DNA of 39,874 nt from a virus. The notes beneath the pieces are model-generated. The model was not told the origin of the DNA. It saw nothing but the letters and a program-made list of their open reading frames with translations, and did not search any database. Where the stretch lies: IMG/VR virus record IMGVR_UViG_3300044825_003408, positions 1 through 39,874 of that record; one strand, written 5' to 3'. Of the stretch, positions 21,750 to 28,446 are shown in pieces. The stretch's first letter is position 1. Every line of letters starts with the position of its first letter. The translations under genes were made by a program, and so were the position numbers.

Positions 21750-23660
21750 TCATACTGATTGTCTCCATATTGTCTTGAACTCTCCCGATAGATCCTTACG
21801 TGTCTTATAATATCCGAGTGATCTCAGGATCCGGTTCACCCTTGTAAGTGTTGTATGGTTCTGGCGCTCCAACGGAATCTCCAGACAGTCGGTCAGAATA
21901 TCGCTGCTGAGTATGTATTCCAGGCGCCGAATCGATAGCCACACAGTGATCTTGTCGCGCCAGGCATCCTCTGCATACATGCCTCGGTTGCGGGCATTGT
22001 TGACTTCTGTCTCCTGCTCATCGAGAAACCATTTCGCCCCCGCCAGATAGTCACGGCGAGCGCTGCTCCAGATCCTGTCGCGCAAATCCTCGATCTTTTC
22101 AGAATCGATCTTCTTCTCCACTGTGTAGATCACAAACCGGCGGTTGCCGGTCTCATCGGAGAAGAAGCCATCATGCTTGTTGGTCGTGCCACAGAGCACG
22201 AACTGCCGCGGCCTCTCCTGGTGCCCTTTGCCGTATGCCTCGCGCACAAGATCCGTCTTGCGGGTGATGAAATTCTTCAGCCCAGCCGATTCGTGGTTCT
22301 TGATCCCACCGTCCAACTCGCCCCATTCCGCGATCCAGCGCATATGCAGGCCCACGATGTCGTCTGCATCCTTGTTGGACTTGATGAAACCCTCATAGAA
22401 CCAGGGCTCGCTGGCCAGGGTGTTGTAGAAGCGTGTCTTGTGCAGGTGCTGGTCGCCAGCCAAGATGTGCACGAAGCCGCAAGGGCAGCCCGGCTCATAG
22501 ATGCGAGCCACAGCAAAGATCAGCCATTTGCGCAGAGCGCTGTTGTCGAAGTCATGTGCATCGCCACCGAGGAGCTCGCCCGCAATATTCGCCCACACCG
22601 CGTCAGGCAGCGGATCCGTGCAGGTGTCGAGGTATTGCCGGATCGGGTGGTAGGGGCGATCGCAGGCTGCACGCAACAGTGCATCCTGCGCAGTCTGGGT
22701 TTGCACATCGATGCCGCTGTGCTGCAGGTCGATGTAGGCCAGGCGCAGCGCGGTCTCGTCCATGCAGGTGCCGTCGATCTCGATGGCACGTTTCAGGGTA
22801 TTGAACCGGAGGGCACCACCCAGACCATTGTCGATGATGTGCTTGAGCTCCAGCCCGCGGGGCTTGACCAGGCGCCCAGTGTCTGTGTGGTGCTGCCCCA
22901 GGCGCTCATACCAGGGCAGCTGCGGCAGTGTGGGACCCTCCATCCGCACAGCACCGCGCAGGGCATCCTTGGTGGCACCGTCTGCGATCCAATCCGCGAT
23001 GTCGTATCCGTCGCTCGGATCATCCCAGGCGTCACCGTTTGAAGGCTGCGGCCAGAGCCACCTGGACCCAGGGAATGCCGCGGCCAGACGCTGCATGAGC
23101 TCGATCCCAGGGCGGTCCCTATCTGGGCAGAGGATCAGGCGGTTGGCAACAAATTTGGGCAGGTCGGGCATCTTGGACTTCCAAGAACCGCTGCCGTTGG
23201 GCACAGATGTGACGTGCAGGTCCATCGCCCGCAGGGCCTCAGCGCAGGTCTCGCCCTCGACCACAAACACCGTGGCACCGGACTCGGGCAGATCCTCATA
23301 CCACAGCGGCAGCAGGTCATCTGTCTTCGTGCCCTTGGACCAGGACACATCCTTGGGGCCATACGTGTAATCGATGCGGCGGTGCAGACTGCGCTTGCCC
23401 GCGGGGGTGAAATATTCCCACTGCCTGGTGCGGACAATCTCGCGCTCGGTATGACGCTTGAATGTCACACACTCGGCATCATCGTTGATCTTCACGCATG
23501 CCCAGCCATCTGCCACGATCTCGCCCACTTTCAGGTGCGGGTGGCGCTGCATCGGGCTGCAGGAATTGCCGATGCGGCAATAGAGCAGGTCATCCTCCCA
23601 CTTGCAGCCACTCGACGTGCGGCCACAGACAGGACAGGGCGTTCTCGTGCTCGAGAGCAT
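21750..23660 (-). CDS. Replicative primase-helicase: zinc finger, Toprim, VirE/D5-like ATPase
   Basis: 636 residues from the ATG at 23660; a GTG at 23708 lies in a hairpin loop and is less likely. Zinc-binding region with Cys9, Cys12, Cys28 and Cys34 (PCPVCGRTSSGC, LLYCRIGNSC). Toprim core: VFVVEGETCAEALRAMD (about residues 145-161) and LILCPDRDRPGIE with the D-x-D pair. The C-terminal half is a VirE-type P-loop ATPase (ILAGDQHLHKTRFYNTLAS, MRWIAEWGELDG, RQFVLCGTTNKHDGFFSDET, GNRRFVIYTV). The Walker A reads GDQHLHKTR, the degenerate form seen in this family. It would prime and unwind phage DNA. No polymerase domain is present. Confidence 0.9.
   Translation of the reverse strand: MLSSTRTPCPVCGRTSSGCKWEDDLLYCRIGNSCSPMQRHPHLKVGEIVADGWACVKINDDAECVTFKRHTEREIVRTRQWEYFTPAGKRSLHRRIDYTYGPKDVSWSKGTKTDDLLPLWYEDLPESGATVFVVEGETCAEALRAMDLHVTSVPNGSGSWKSKMPDLPKFVANRLILCPDRDRPGIELMQRLAAAFPGSRWLWPQPSNGDAWDDPSDGYDIADWIADGATKDALRGAVRMEGPTLPQLPWYERLGQHHTDTGRLVKPRGLELKHIIDNGLGGALRFNTLKRAIEIDGTCMDETALRLAYIDLQHSGIDVQTQTAQDALLRAACDRPYHPIRQYLDTCTDPLPDAVWANIAGELLGGDAHDFDNSALRKWLIFAVARIYEPGCPCGFVHILAGDQHLHKTRFYNTLASEPWFYEGFIKSNKDADDIVGLHMRWIAEWGELDGGIKNHESAGLKNFITRKTDLVREAYGKGHQERPRQFVLCGTTNKHDGFFSDETGNRRFVIYTVEKKIDSEKIEDLRDRIWSSARRDYLAGAKWFLDEQETEVNNARNRGMYAEDAWRDKITVWLSIRRLEYILSSDILTDCLEIPLERQNHTTLTRVNRILRSLGYYKTRKDLSGEFKTIWRQSV
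22656..22663. repeat. HIP1 palindrome
   Basis: GCGATCGC within the primase-helicase gene; fourth of five copies. Confidence 0.7.
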
Positions 23661-23687
23661 GGTAAAATAATTCGAAGAGCAGGATTC

Positions 23688-23719
23688 GACCCCGGCTTGG
23701 GCTGGCACCCACCGGGGTC
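23688..23719 (-). promoter_or_regulatory. RNA hairpin between nuclease stop and primase start
   Basis: GACCCCGG (23688-23695) pairs with CCGGGGTC (23712-23719), with an inner TGGG/CCCA stem (23698-23701, 23708-23711), a two-base bulge and a CTGGCA loop. It begins at the nuclease stop codon. There is no T-run, so it is not a typical terminator; it could attenuate or protect the primase mRNA. Confidence 0.55.
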
Positions 23720-24098
23720 ATTCCGTATATGACACGGTAACACGATCCGAAAGGAGCGTCACAGCATCTTCAACGGAGCGTGCCACGCCTGCAACACCAC
23801 CGGCGCAGCGCAGGCGATCCAAAAAGTGCAGCTGGTCCTCGCGAACCTTGCCTGTGGGCGTTTTGATCTCGATGCCGCAGAAGACGGCCACCTTGGAGCC
23901 GACCATATCGGGCGTGATCTCGACGGTCTTCCAGCCCACAAGATCGGGCGAGCCTGGGTGCAGACCAAACTGCACCATCCGACCGTTGGCATCACGCAGA
24001 GCGCCGCAGTGATTCCGAAAAATCGTGGAGCTTGGGCATTTAGCCGAGAGCGCCAGGCGAATTTCGTTTTGCAGGACAGTCTCTGGCTGTGCACCCAT
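23718..24098 (-). CDS. VRR-NUC domain nuclease
   Basis: 126 residues. Short stand-alone VRR-NUC (PD-(D/E)XK superfamily): N-terminal ETVLQNEIRLALSAKCPSST, then VQFGLHPGSPDLVGW with the catalytic Asp, CGIEIKTPTGKVREDQLHFL with the E-x-K, and LRCAGGVAGVARSVEDA. Phages often place such nucleases beside the replicative helicase; they may act on recombination or replication intermediates. The catalytic triad looks complete. Confidence 0.9.
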   Translation of the reverse strand: MGAQPETVLQNEIRLALSAKCPSSTIFRNHCGALRDANGRMVQFGLHPGSPDLVGWKTVEITPDMVGSKVAVFCGIEIKTPTGKVREDQLHFLDRLRCAGGVAGVARSVEDAVTLLSDRVTVSYTE

Positions 24099-24207
24099 AG
24101 CTCAAGTTCTCGGCAGCTTGATTCACTGCCCAGACGGCGGCAGCACGCTGCACACTATAGGCGTGCGAAAGTTGGTGCACAACAATCAGCAGCTCGTCCT
24201 TAGTCAT
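24040..24207 (-). CDS. Small helical protein, function unknown
   Basis: 55 residues from the ATG at 24207 (MTKDELLIVVHQLSHAYSVQ), chosen because ATGACTAA overlaps the upstream stop by eight bases, as elsewhere in this run. Alternative ATGs at 24237 and 24276 would add DLFMERIRRAADT and overlap the upstream gene more. Helix pair (ELLIVVHQLSHAYSVQR, AAVWAVNQAAENL). With the longer start the length and helix pattern vaguely recall NblA-type phycobilisome-degradation proteins; this is a weak analogy. It overlaps the nuclease start by 59 bases. Confidence 0.6.
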   Translation of the reverse strand: MTKDELLIVVHQLSHAYSVQRAAAVWAVNQAAENLSYGCTARDCPAKRNSPGALG

Positions 24208-24403
24208 AGTATCCGCGGCGCGGCGGATCCTCTCCATAAAAAGATCGGTCGAAATCGAAGGCTGAATCGAGGTCATAGCACCATTCGAGGTAATCGACCG
24301 CATCCATGTCGTCGGTGTATTCCGACTCCAGGTAGGTTACGGCCACGTTGACATCAGGTCGTCGTGAGAGCAAAAAAAGAAGCAGTTTGGTAAACCAAGT
24401 CAT
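24200..24403 (-). CDS. Small acidic protein with hydrophobic N-terminus
   Basis: 67 residues from the ATG at 24403, in ATGA overlap with the gene upstream. N-terminus MTWFTKLLLFLLSRRPDVNV is hydrophobic then basic, like a short membrane anchor or signal; the rest is very acidic and aromatic (YTDDMDAVDYLEWCYDLDSA, FDFDRSFYGED). Acidic aromatic surfaces are seen in DNA mimics, but nothing more supports that here. Unknown function. Confidence 0.65.
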   Translation of the reverse strand: MTWFTKLLLFLLSRRPDVNVAVTYLESEYTDDMDAVDYLEWCYDLDSAFDFDRSFYGEDPPRRGYYD

Positions 24404-24567
24404 GACGGTTTGATGTTGCGTAGATCGTAGACAGTCACAAGGCGGTGGGTAAGTTGCACGCAGACGTAGGAGGACTCGCAGACGCGCACATGACCGCGCT
24501 GCCAATCTGCACCCATATAGACCTTGACCGGCGTGCCAACACGAATCGCACCAAAGCTAGGAAACAT
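24400..24567 (-). CDS. Small beta-rich protein
   Basis: 55 residues (MFPSFGAIRVGTPVKVYMGA, DWQRGHVRVCESSYVCVQL, ending DLRNIKPS). Strand pattern V-x-V-x-G-x-W-x-x-G-x-V suggests a small SH3/Tudor-like barrel. The ATG overlaps the upstream stop and the TGA overlaps the next ATG, so it is part of the coupled run. Function unknown. Confidence 0.75.
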   Translation of the reverse strand: MFPSFGAIRVGTPVKVYMGADWQRGHVRVCESSYVCVQLTHRLVTVYDLRNIKPS

Positions 24568-24775
24568 CAGCCAGAATCAAACGACGTAGGCGCATGCGCT
24601 CAGCCCAGGCTGTGTACTCGACAAGCGAGGCATCGGCAGCAGGTTCAGACTCGACGGGCACCACAGCGTCTGCAACGGCGAGCAGCACACACTCCATCCG
24701 GCAGGATGAATCGATGATGCACTCGTTGTGACGGGGGTGCCAGTATTCGGCCAGACAATCTGCGGGCAGAGTCAT
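24557..24775 (-). CDS. Small acidic protein, function unknown
   Basis: 72 residues from the ATG at 24775 (MTLPADCLAEYWHPRHNECI). Four cysteines/histidines cluster early (AEYWHPRHNECIIDSSCRMEC), which could bind metal, but spacing fits no family I know. The C-terminal half is Ala/Glu-rich and helical (AADASLVEYTAWAERMRLRR). ATGA overlap with the 25-residue gene upstream. Confidence 0.7.
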   Translation of the reverse strand: MTLPADCLAEYWHPRHNECIIDSSCRMECVLLAVADAVVPVESEPAADASLVEYTAWAERMRLRRLILADVS

Positions 24776-24849
24776 CGCAAAGACAGGTACATGAAGCCCA
24801 AAAGCAGTGCACCGGCGATGCACAGCAGTAAGGTGAATTGGTCCTCCAT
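24772..24849 (-). CDS. 25-residue predicted membrane micropeptide
   Basis: ATG at 24849 overlaps the upstream stop (TGATG), and its TGA overlaps the next ATG (ATGA). The peptide is MEDQFTLLLCIAGALLLGFM followed by YLSLR: an acidic start, about 18 hydrophobic residues and a basic end, i.e. a single membrane span. Coupling on both sides suggests it is translated. It could act in the host membrane; role unknown. Confidence 0.6.
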   Translation of the reverse strand: MEDQFTLLLCIAGALLLGFMYLSLR

Positions 24850-25004
24850 CAGCGCTGTGCCTGCGGAGATTCCAGATTCAGCACAAACAGCACAAAAGCG
24901 GCGTGAGTGCGGATCGCGTGTGGGCCTGGAGGGGCCATGGGGTAAGACTCTGCCCACCACTTGATGAACAGTTCTTCGAGCTCTGCGTAATTAGGAGTTG
25001 CCAT
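24849..25004 (-). CDS. Small protein, function unknown
   Basis: 51 residues from the ATG at 25004 (MATPNYAELEELFIKWWAES), then YPMAPPGPHAIRTHAAFVLF and VLNLESPQAQR. Mostly helical with a Pro-rich middle. It overlaps the upstream gene end by 14 bases and the micropeptide ATG by one. Confidence 0.65.
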   Translation of the reverse strand: MATPNYAELEELFIKWWAESYPMAPPGPHAIRTHAAFVLFVLNLESPQAQR

Positions 25005-25209
25005 CGGAAAAGAGAATGCGGAGACCACGTACGGTGAAAGATCCGAGCCAGGCCGTGCCATCGTGCACGTCATAGAGCACCAAACCGCACTTGCGGTGGG
25101 GTTTGCAAGCTTTTGTGATGGTCCAGCCACGCTCGGTGGCGATTTCAGCGATGCGCTTGAGAGTGAGAGTGGGTGCAAACATTTTGGGATTGAGTACGTC
25201 CGGTGTCAT
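24991..25209 (-). CDS. Small protein with helix then beta region, function unknown
   Basis: 72 residues from the ATG at 25209 (MTPDVLNPKMFAPTLTLKRI); a second ATG at 25182 would shorten it by nine. N-terminal helix TLKRIAEIATERGWTITKAC, then beta strands (KCGLVLYDVHDGTAWLGSF, TVRGLRILFSDG). The start codon is uncertain because the gene overlaps the 42-residue frame upstream by 65 bases. Not recognised. Confidence 0.65.
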   Translation of the reverse strand: MTPDVLNPKMFAPTLTLKRIAEIATERGWTITKACKPHRKCGLVLYDVHDGTAWLGSFTVRGLRILFSDGNS

Positions 25210-25273
25210 AAGCCATCGCCCACACACCAAAGATGATGGCGAAGATGGCAAAGCGGTTGATCCAGGGGTTCAT
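25145..25273 (-). CDS. Possible small membrane protein
   Basis: 42 residues (MNPWINRFAIFAIIFGVWAM, AYDTGRTQSQNV, ending HSHSQAHR): one predicted membrane span and a hydrophilic tail. No SD is visible and the end overlaps the next gene by 65 bases, so it may not be expressed. It fills the gap between the 86- and 72-residue genes. Confidence 0.45.
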   Translation of the reverse strand: MNPWINRFAIFAIIFGVWAMAYDTGRTQSQNVCTHSHSQAHR

Positions 25274-25310
25274 GAATCTAAACGCGAAGGGAATCAGGAG
25301 GGGGCCAGCC

Positions 25311-25571
25311 TCAGGCGGCCAAGACAGCACCTTGCTTGATCAAATCTGACCAAATTGTGCGGGCTTTGATGATCGACACTGAAGTCCAAGAATTACCTTT
25401 GATGACTTGCTGGTTGACCTTGCCGGTATAGCACCAAGTGCCATGCCATTCATTGATGGTTTCAATTTCCTTAATGTTGATCACTTGGGTAGTGGTTTGA
25501 TCGATTTCAACAAACTCACCATTGGGGGTGAACTTGATGATTTCGCCGTTGAGGGTCAGAGCGTGAGTCAT
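25311..25571 (-). CDS. Small protein, function unknown
   Basis: 86 residues from the ATG at 25571 (MTHALTLNGEIIKFTPNGEF). Beta-rich N-terminal half, then IETINEWHGTWCYTGKVNQQ and a helical end (ARTIWSDLIKQGAVL). A hairpin lies in its leader 15 bases before the ATG. It is the first gene after a 98-base gap following the SF2 helicase, so transcription of the micro-gene run may begin here. Confidence 0.7.
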   Translation of the reverse strand: MTHALTLNGEIIKFTPNGEFVEIDQTTTQVINIKEIETINEWHGTWCYTGKVNQQVIKGNSWTSVSIIKARTIWSDLIKQGAVLAA

Positions 25572-25585
25572 GGTTTGAAAGCGGA

Positions 25586-25602
25586 GGGGGCTCTTTGCCC
25601 CC
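25586..25602 (-). promoter_or_regulatory. Hairpin in the leader of the micro-gene run
   Basis: GGGGGC (25586-25591), loop TCTTT, GCCCCC (25597-25602). On the transcribed minus strand it lies 15 bases before the ATG at 25571 with no T-run after it, so it is more likely a leader structure than a terminator. The AT-rich 25603-25669 upstream may hold a promoter, but no good -35/-10 pair is seen. Confidence 0.5.
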
Positions 25603-25669
25603 GATTTACATATCAAAACACTTCAGAAAAATCAAAGCAATCATCAATATACAGCTTGTAACATGTCTA

Positions 25670-27037
25670 TCACTTGCGCGACTTCATCACCGCGTAGGCC
25701 CAGCCCGGCTTGTACCCGCGGTCCTTGGCGATTTGCAGCAGTTCCTCGAGGGTACGTGCTTTACCAACCTCTTTGCGCTTGTTCTTTGTAGCAGTTCTTT
25801 CCTCGGCTGCAGCACGCCGGGTGTCCACCTCTACTAGATCTGCCTTGACTTCCTTAGGCATCTCGCGATCTACCGCATGCACATGCCCGCAGAACGGGCA
25901 GACGGCGGCAGGTCGGTGGACCCCATAGCACGACGGACAGATGCGAACGGCAACAGCGCGCAGGTCACTGCGGCTCTTGGGCGCGATGCCCTGCAGGCTC
26001 CAGGGGCGCACGTCACAGGGCAACCCATGTGTTTGGGAATTGCCAGCGCAGTCCAATATCACGGCCTCGCGGTCTGAGGGCCTGAGGGCGCGCCCGACTT
26101 GCTGCAGATACACGCTGAGCGATGCCGTAGGGCGCAGCAAGATGGCGCAATCGCAGGCGGGCACATCGAAGCCTTCAGATATCAGATCAACGGATACCAG
26201 CACCCGCACATCGCCAGATTTGAAAGCATCAAGCCTGGCAGCACGCTCGGCGGCAGACAGGGTGCCATCAACGGAGGCCGCGGCCACGCCAGCTTCGTTG
26301 AATGCACCGCAGGTGAGCTCGGCATGCTTGATCGACGTGCAAAATGCGATCGCACGACGGTCAGGTGCATACTTCTTGAAGTTCTGCACAGCGCTATAGA
26401 GCACCCGCGATTCGATCATGCGCTCCTCGATCTGCTCGACCCTGTAATCACCAGCCCGTTTCGACAGACCAGACAGATCGGCGCCCGTAGGTGGTGCATA
26501 GAGCTTGTAACGCGACAGATGACCCATCTCCATGAGCCTGGCCACAGATGGACCCTCCACCAACGCATCGAAGGAGTCGGACAGGCCTTTGCCGTCCAGT
26601 CGCTGGGGTGTGGCCGTCCAACCCAGCACGTGGGCATTGGAGTAGCCATCGAGCACTTGCTTCCAAGACCGCGCCGCACAGTGATGCGCCTCATCGACGA
26701 TCAGCAGATTGGGCGACCAGGGAAACGCCTTTAGGCGGCGCGCTGCCGAATGGATCGACGCGACCTGCACCTGCGCGTGCACGACAGGATGGCCCGGCGC
26801 GATCACACCGTGTGGCACATCCATAACCGTGAGCCGCGCAGACGTCTGGGCAATCAGCTCGCTGCGGTGCACCAGGATGAGCACATTGTGGTTGCGGTAT
26901 GTGCTCAGCTGGGCAATAGTGCAGAACGTGTGCGTCTTGCCAGCGCCAGTGGGCAATACCGCCAAGATCCGCCGGTGATCCTGCAGTTCAGCTCGGATTT
27001 GGTCAATCAAATCGATTTGGTACGTGCGCAGGCCCAT
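25670..27037 (-). CDS. SF2 DEAD/DEAH-box helicase with C-terminal zinc ribbon
   Basis: 455 residues from the ATG at 27037. Helicase motifs in order: Q-like RTYQIDLID, Walker A PTGAGKT (29-35), LVHRSELIAQT, DEAH in LIVDEAHHCAA (about 114), TAT in LGWTATPQRL, then domain 2 with AIAFCTSIKHAEL, VSVDLISEGFDVPAC and QQVGRALRPSD. A zinc ribbon follows (CPSCYGVHRPAAVCPFCGH) and a basic C-terminal tail. It resembles the stand-alone SF2 helicases of phage replication or recombination modules. 98 bases of intergenic DNA follow it. Confidence 0.93.
   Translation of the reverse strand: MGLRTYQIDLIDQIRAELQDHRRILAVLPTGAGKTHTFCTIAQLSTYRNHNVLILVHRSELIAQTSARLTVMDVPHGVIAPGHPVVHAQVQVASIHSAARRLKAFPWSPNLLIVDEAHHCAARSWKQVLDGYSNAHVLGWTATPQRLDGKGLSDSFDALVEGPSVARLMEMGHLSRYKLYAPPTGADLSGLSKRAGDYRVEQIEERMIESRVLYSAVQNFKKYAPDRRAIAFCTSIKHAELTCGAFNEAGVAAASVDGTLSAAERAARLDAFKSGDVRVLVSVDLISEGFDVPACDCAILLRPTASLSVYLQQVGRALRPSDREAVILDCAGNSQTHGLPCDVRPWSLQGIAPKSRSDLRAVAVRICPSCYGVHRPAAVCPFCGHVHAVDREMPKEVKADLVEVDTRRAAAEERTATKNKRKEVGKARTLEELLQIAKDRGYKPGWAYAVMKSRK
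26346..26353. repeat. HIP1 palindrome
   Basis: GCGATCGC within the SF2 helicase gene; fifth of five copies. Confidence 0.7.
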
Positions 27038-27073
27038 CACCGCAAATCCCCAAACAACGTGTCTTTTGTTGAG

Positions 27074-27430
27074 TCAGTCATCGAGTTGCTCCAGTGCGCG
27101 GCGGATGGTGTGCCAGTGCTGCTGAATTTCAGCAATGCTGCAGGTTTCGTCTGCAGAAGTCAAAACTGCCAAGGCAAACAAAGCCTGTTCTTTGGCACTC
27201 GGCGGCCCAGGGCGGCGTGCGGAGTACAGAAAATCCCGTGCGTTGTCGTCAGAAAGTTCCAGCAGCGCACAGCACGCCTCCAGCTCTTGGTCTGCGCCCC
27301 ATTGGGCGGCTTGGGTGGCAATGTGTTGTTCGTAAGACCAGTTCTCGTCAGTCCAGGGAGCGCCAGCCAAATTGGCGTCGTGCCCCCACTTCTGCACCAG
27401 CTCCGGCGGTGGGGTGATGGGAGTAGTCAC
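27074..27430 (-). CDS. Hypothetical protein (cyanobacterial/cyanophage type)
   Basis: 118 residues. Start GTG at 27430 is in GTGA overlap with the upstream stop. The block IATQAAQWGADQELEACCAL followed by ARRPGPPSAKEQALFAL is a pattern I associate with small proteins common in marine and freshwater picocyanobacteria and their phages. Function unknown; acidic and helical. Confidence 0.75.
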   Translation of the reverse strand: MTTPITPPPELVQKWGHDANLAGAPWTDENWSYEQHIATQAAQWGADQELEACCALLELSDDNARDFLYSARRPGPPSAKEQALFALAVLTSADETCSIAEIQQHWHTIRRALEQLDD

Positions 27431-27780
27431 CGCGATGCCTCCTGCTCGAGCAGGTCTGCGAATGTCCCCGCATATTGCATCCGGCTGTTGCGCAGCCATT
27501 CGGCCACTTCACGGATTGCTGCGGCTGCTTCTGTGTCATAGCCAAAATCGCCATCAGCACGAGCCATAGCAGATGCGACCCGCCGCACCAATGAACGACC
27601 TGGCTTGGCGGCATAAGCATCTGTGACTACATTTTTCACAGCAGCGTGGATACCGGCGCCGAGTTCGAGCCTCTCGATTCTGTCGCGCAGCTCGAGGATG
27701 CAGGCAGATCCGCCGCTATCTTTTGACGACCAAAAGATCACCTCTGCCCACTGCTTTTCAGTTGCTTTGAATCCAGACAT
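27427..27780 (-). CDS. Hypothetical protein
   Basis: 117 residues (MSGFKATEKQWAEVIFWSSK, ACILELRDRIERLELGAG). The N-terminal part, 'ATExQWAxV...ACILELRDRI', recurs in cyanophage proteins as far as I recall. The C-terminal part is helical (DTEAAAAIREVAEWLRNSRM). ATGA overlap with dcd upstream and GTGA overlap downstream. Function unknown. Confidence 0.75.
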   Translation of the reverse strand: MSGFKATEKQWAEVIFWSSKDSGGSACILELRDRIERLELGAGIHAAVKNVVTDAYAAKPGRSLVRRVASAMARADGDFGYDTEAAAAIREVAEWLRNSRMQYAGTFADLLEQEASR

Positions 27781-28355
27781 CAGACGATCGGCAGGGTGAC
27801 TTGTTCTTGCTGGCCTTGATATTTACCACAGCGGTCCTGATAGGTCGTGTCGCAGGGCTCGCCCTCGAGGAATAGCAGCTGGCAGACGCCTTCGTTTGCG
27901 TAGATGCGGCAGTCAGCACCGCTGGAGTTGCTGAATTCCAGGGTCAAGTGGCCGCTCCAGCCAGCCTCAGCAGGGGTCACATTCACTATGATGCCCATGC
28001 GGGCGTAGGTGGATTTGCCAACGCAGATCGCCGTGACGTTGCCTGGCATCTGAAGACGCTCCAGAGCCACGCCCAGGCCGTAACTGTGGGCGGGCAGTAC
28101 GAACCACATGCCCTCAGTATCGGCGTGCAGCTTGACCTGCTCCAGATTCTGCGGATTGAACCGCTTGGGATCCATCACGGTGCCAGGCACGTGGCGGAAG
28201 ATCTTGAAATCTTTGGGCGACAGGCGCAGATCATATCCGTAGCTGCTACAGCCGTAGCTGAGTGCCGGGATGACTCCGATGTGCCGCTCTAGCTGCGGGA
28301 CCAGCGGGGTGATCAGGCCGGGCGTGCTGCGGATCCAGGCGTCGTTTTTGAGCAT
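27780..28355 (-). CDS. dcd: dCTP deaminase
   Basis: 191 residues, the usual family length. Converts dCTP to dUTP on the way to dTTP. Family motifs: SYGCSSYGYDLRLSP at the N-terminus, CVGKSTYARMGI with the Ser/Arg that contact substrate, VTPAEAGWSGHLTLEFSNSS with the catalytic Glu, and a C-terminal CGKYQGQQ lid. It begins a leftward operon at a divergent promoter region. In a phage that may replace A with Z, extra dTTP supply for Z:T pairs makes sense, but Dcd also occurs in ordinary phages. Confidence 0.95.
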   Translation of the reverse strand: MLKNDAWIRSTPGLITPLVPQLERHIGVIPALSYGCSSYGYDLRLSPKDFKIFRHVPGTVMDPKRFNPQNLEQVKLHADTEGMWFVLPAHSYGLGVALERLQMPGNVTAICVGKSTYARMGIIVNVTPAEAGWSGHLTLEFSNSSGADCRIYANEGVCQLLFLEGEPCDTTYQDRCGKYQGQQEQVTLPIV

Positions 28356-28375
28356 GAAGTGAATGCGACCGTTTT

Positions 28376-28381
28376 ATCATA
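28376..28381 (-). promoter_or_regulatory. Extended -10 element upstream of dcd
   Basis: On the minus strand, TGTTATGAT gives an extended -10 (TG-T-TATGAT), about 20 bases before the dcd ATG. No good -35 is seen at the proper spacing, which extended -10 promoters do not need. Confidence 0.5.
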
Positions 28382-28397
28382 ACAGATCTTGCAATAC

Positions 28398-28426
28398 TTG
28401 ACGCATCTGATCGATCGTGATTTACT
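28398..28426 (+). promoter_or_regulatory. Candidate rightward promoter of the recombination/Z operon
   Basis: TTGACG (28398-28403), 17-base spacer, TTTACT (28421-28426), 20 bases before the exonuclease ATG at 28447. Five of six and four of six consensus bases. The 91-base divergent region 28356-28446 would thus drive dcd leftward and the long operon rightward. Confidence 0.45.
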
Positions 28427-28446
28427 ACATCAGTCCGCTTTTTCAC

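Noticed and set aside
22173-23042. 289-codon plus-strand frame across the primase-helicase
   Set aside because: Antisense to a protein with clear Toprim and VirE motifs.
23660-23720. tRNA-like T-loop (GTCGAATCC) near the primase start
   Set aside because: No matching acceptor stem, D arm or anticodon arm; the bases belong to a simple hairpin.
26750-27541. 263-codon plus-strand frame opposite the helicase
   Set aside because: Shadow of the SF2 helicase and the next gene; no domain pattern.
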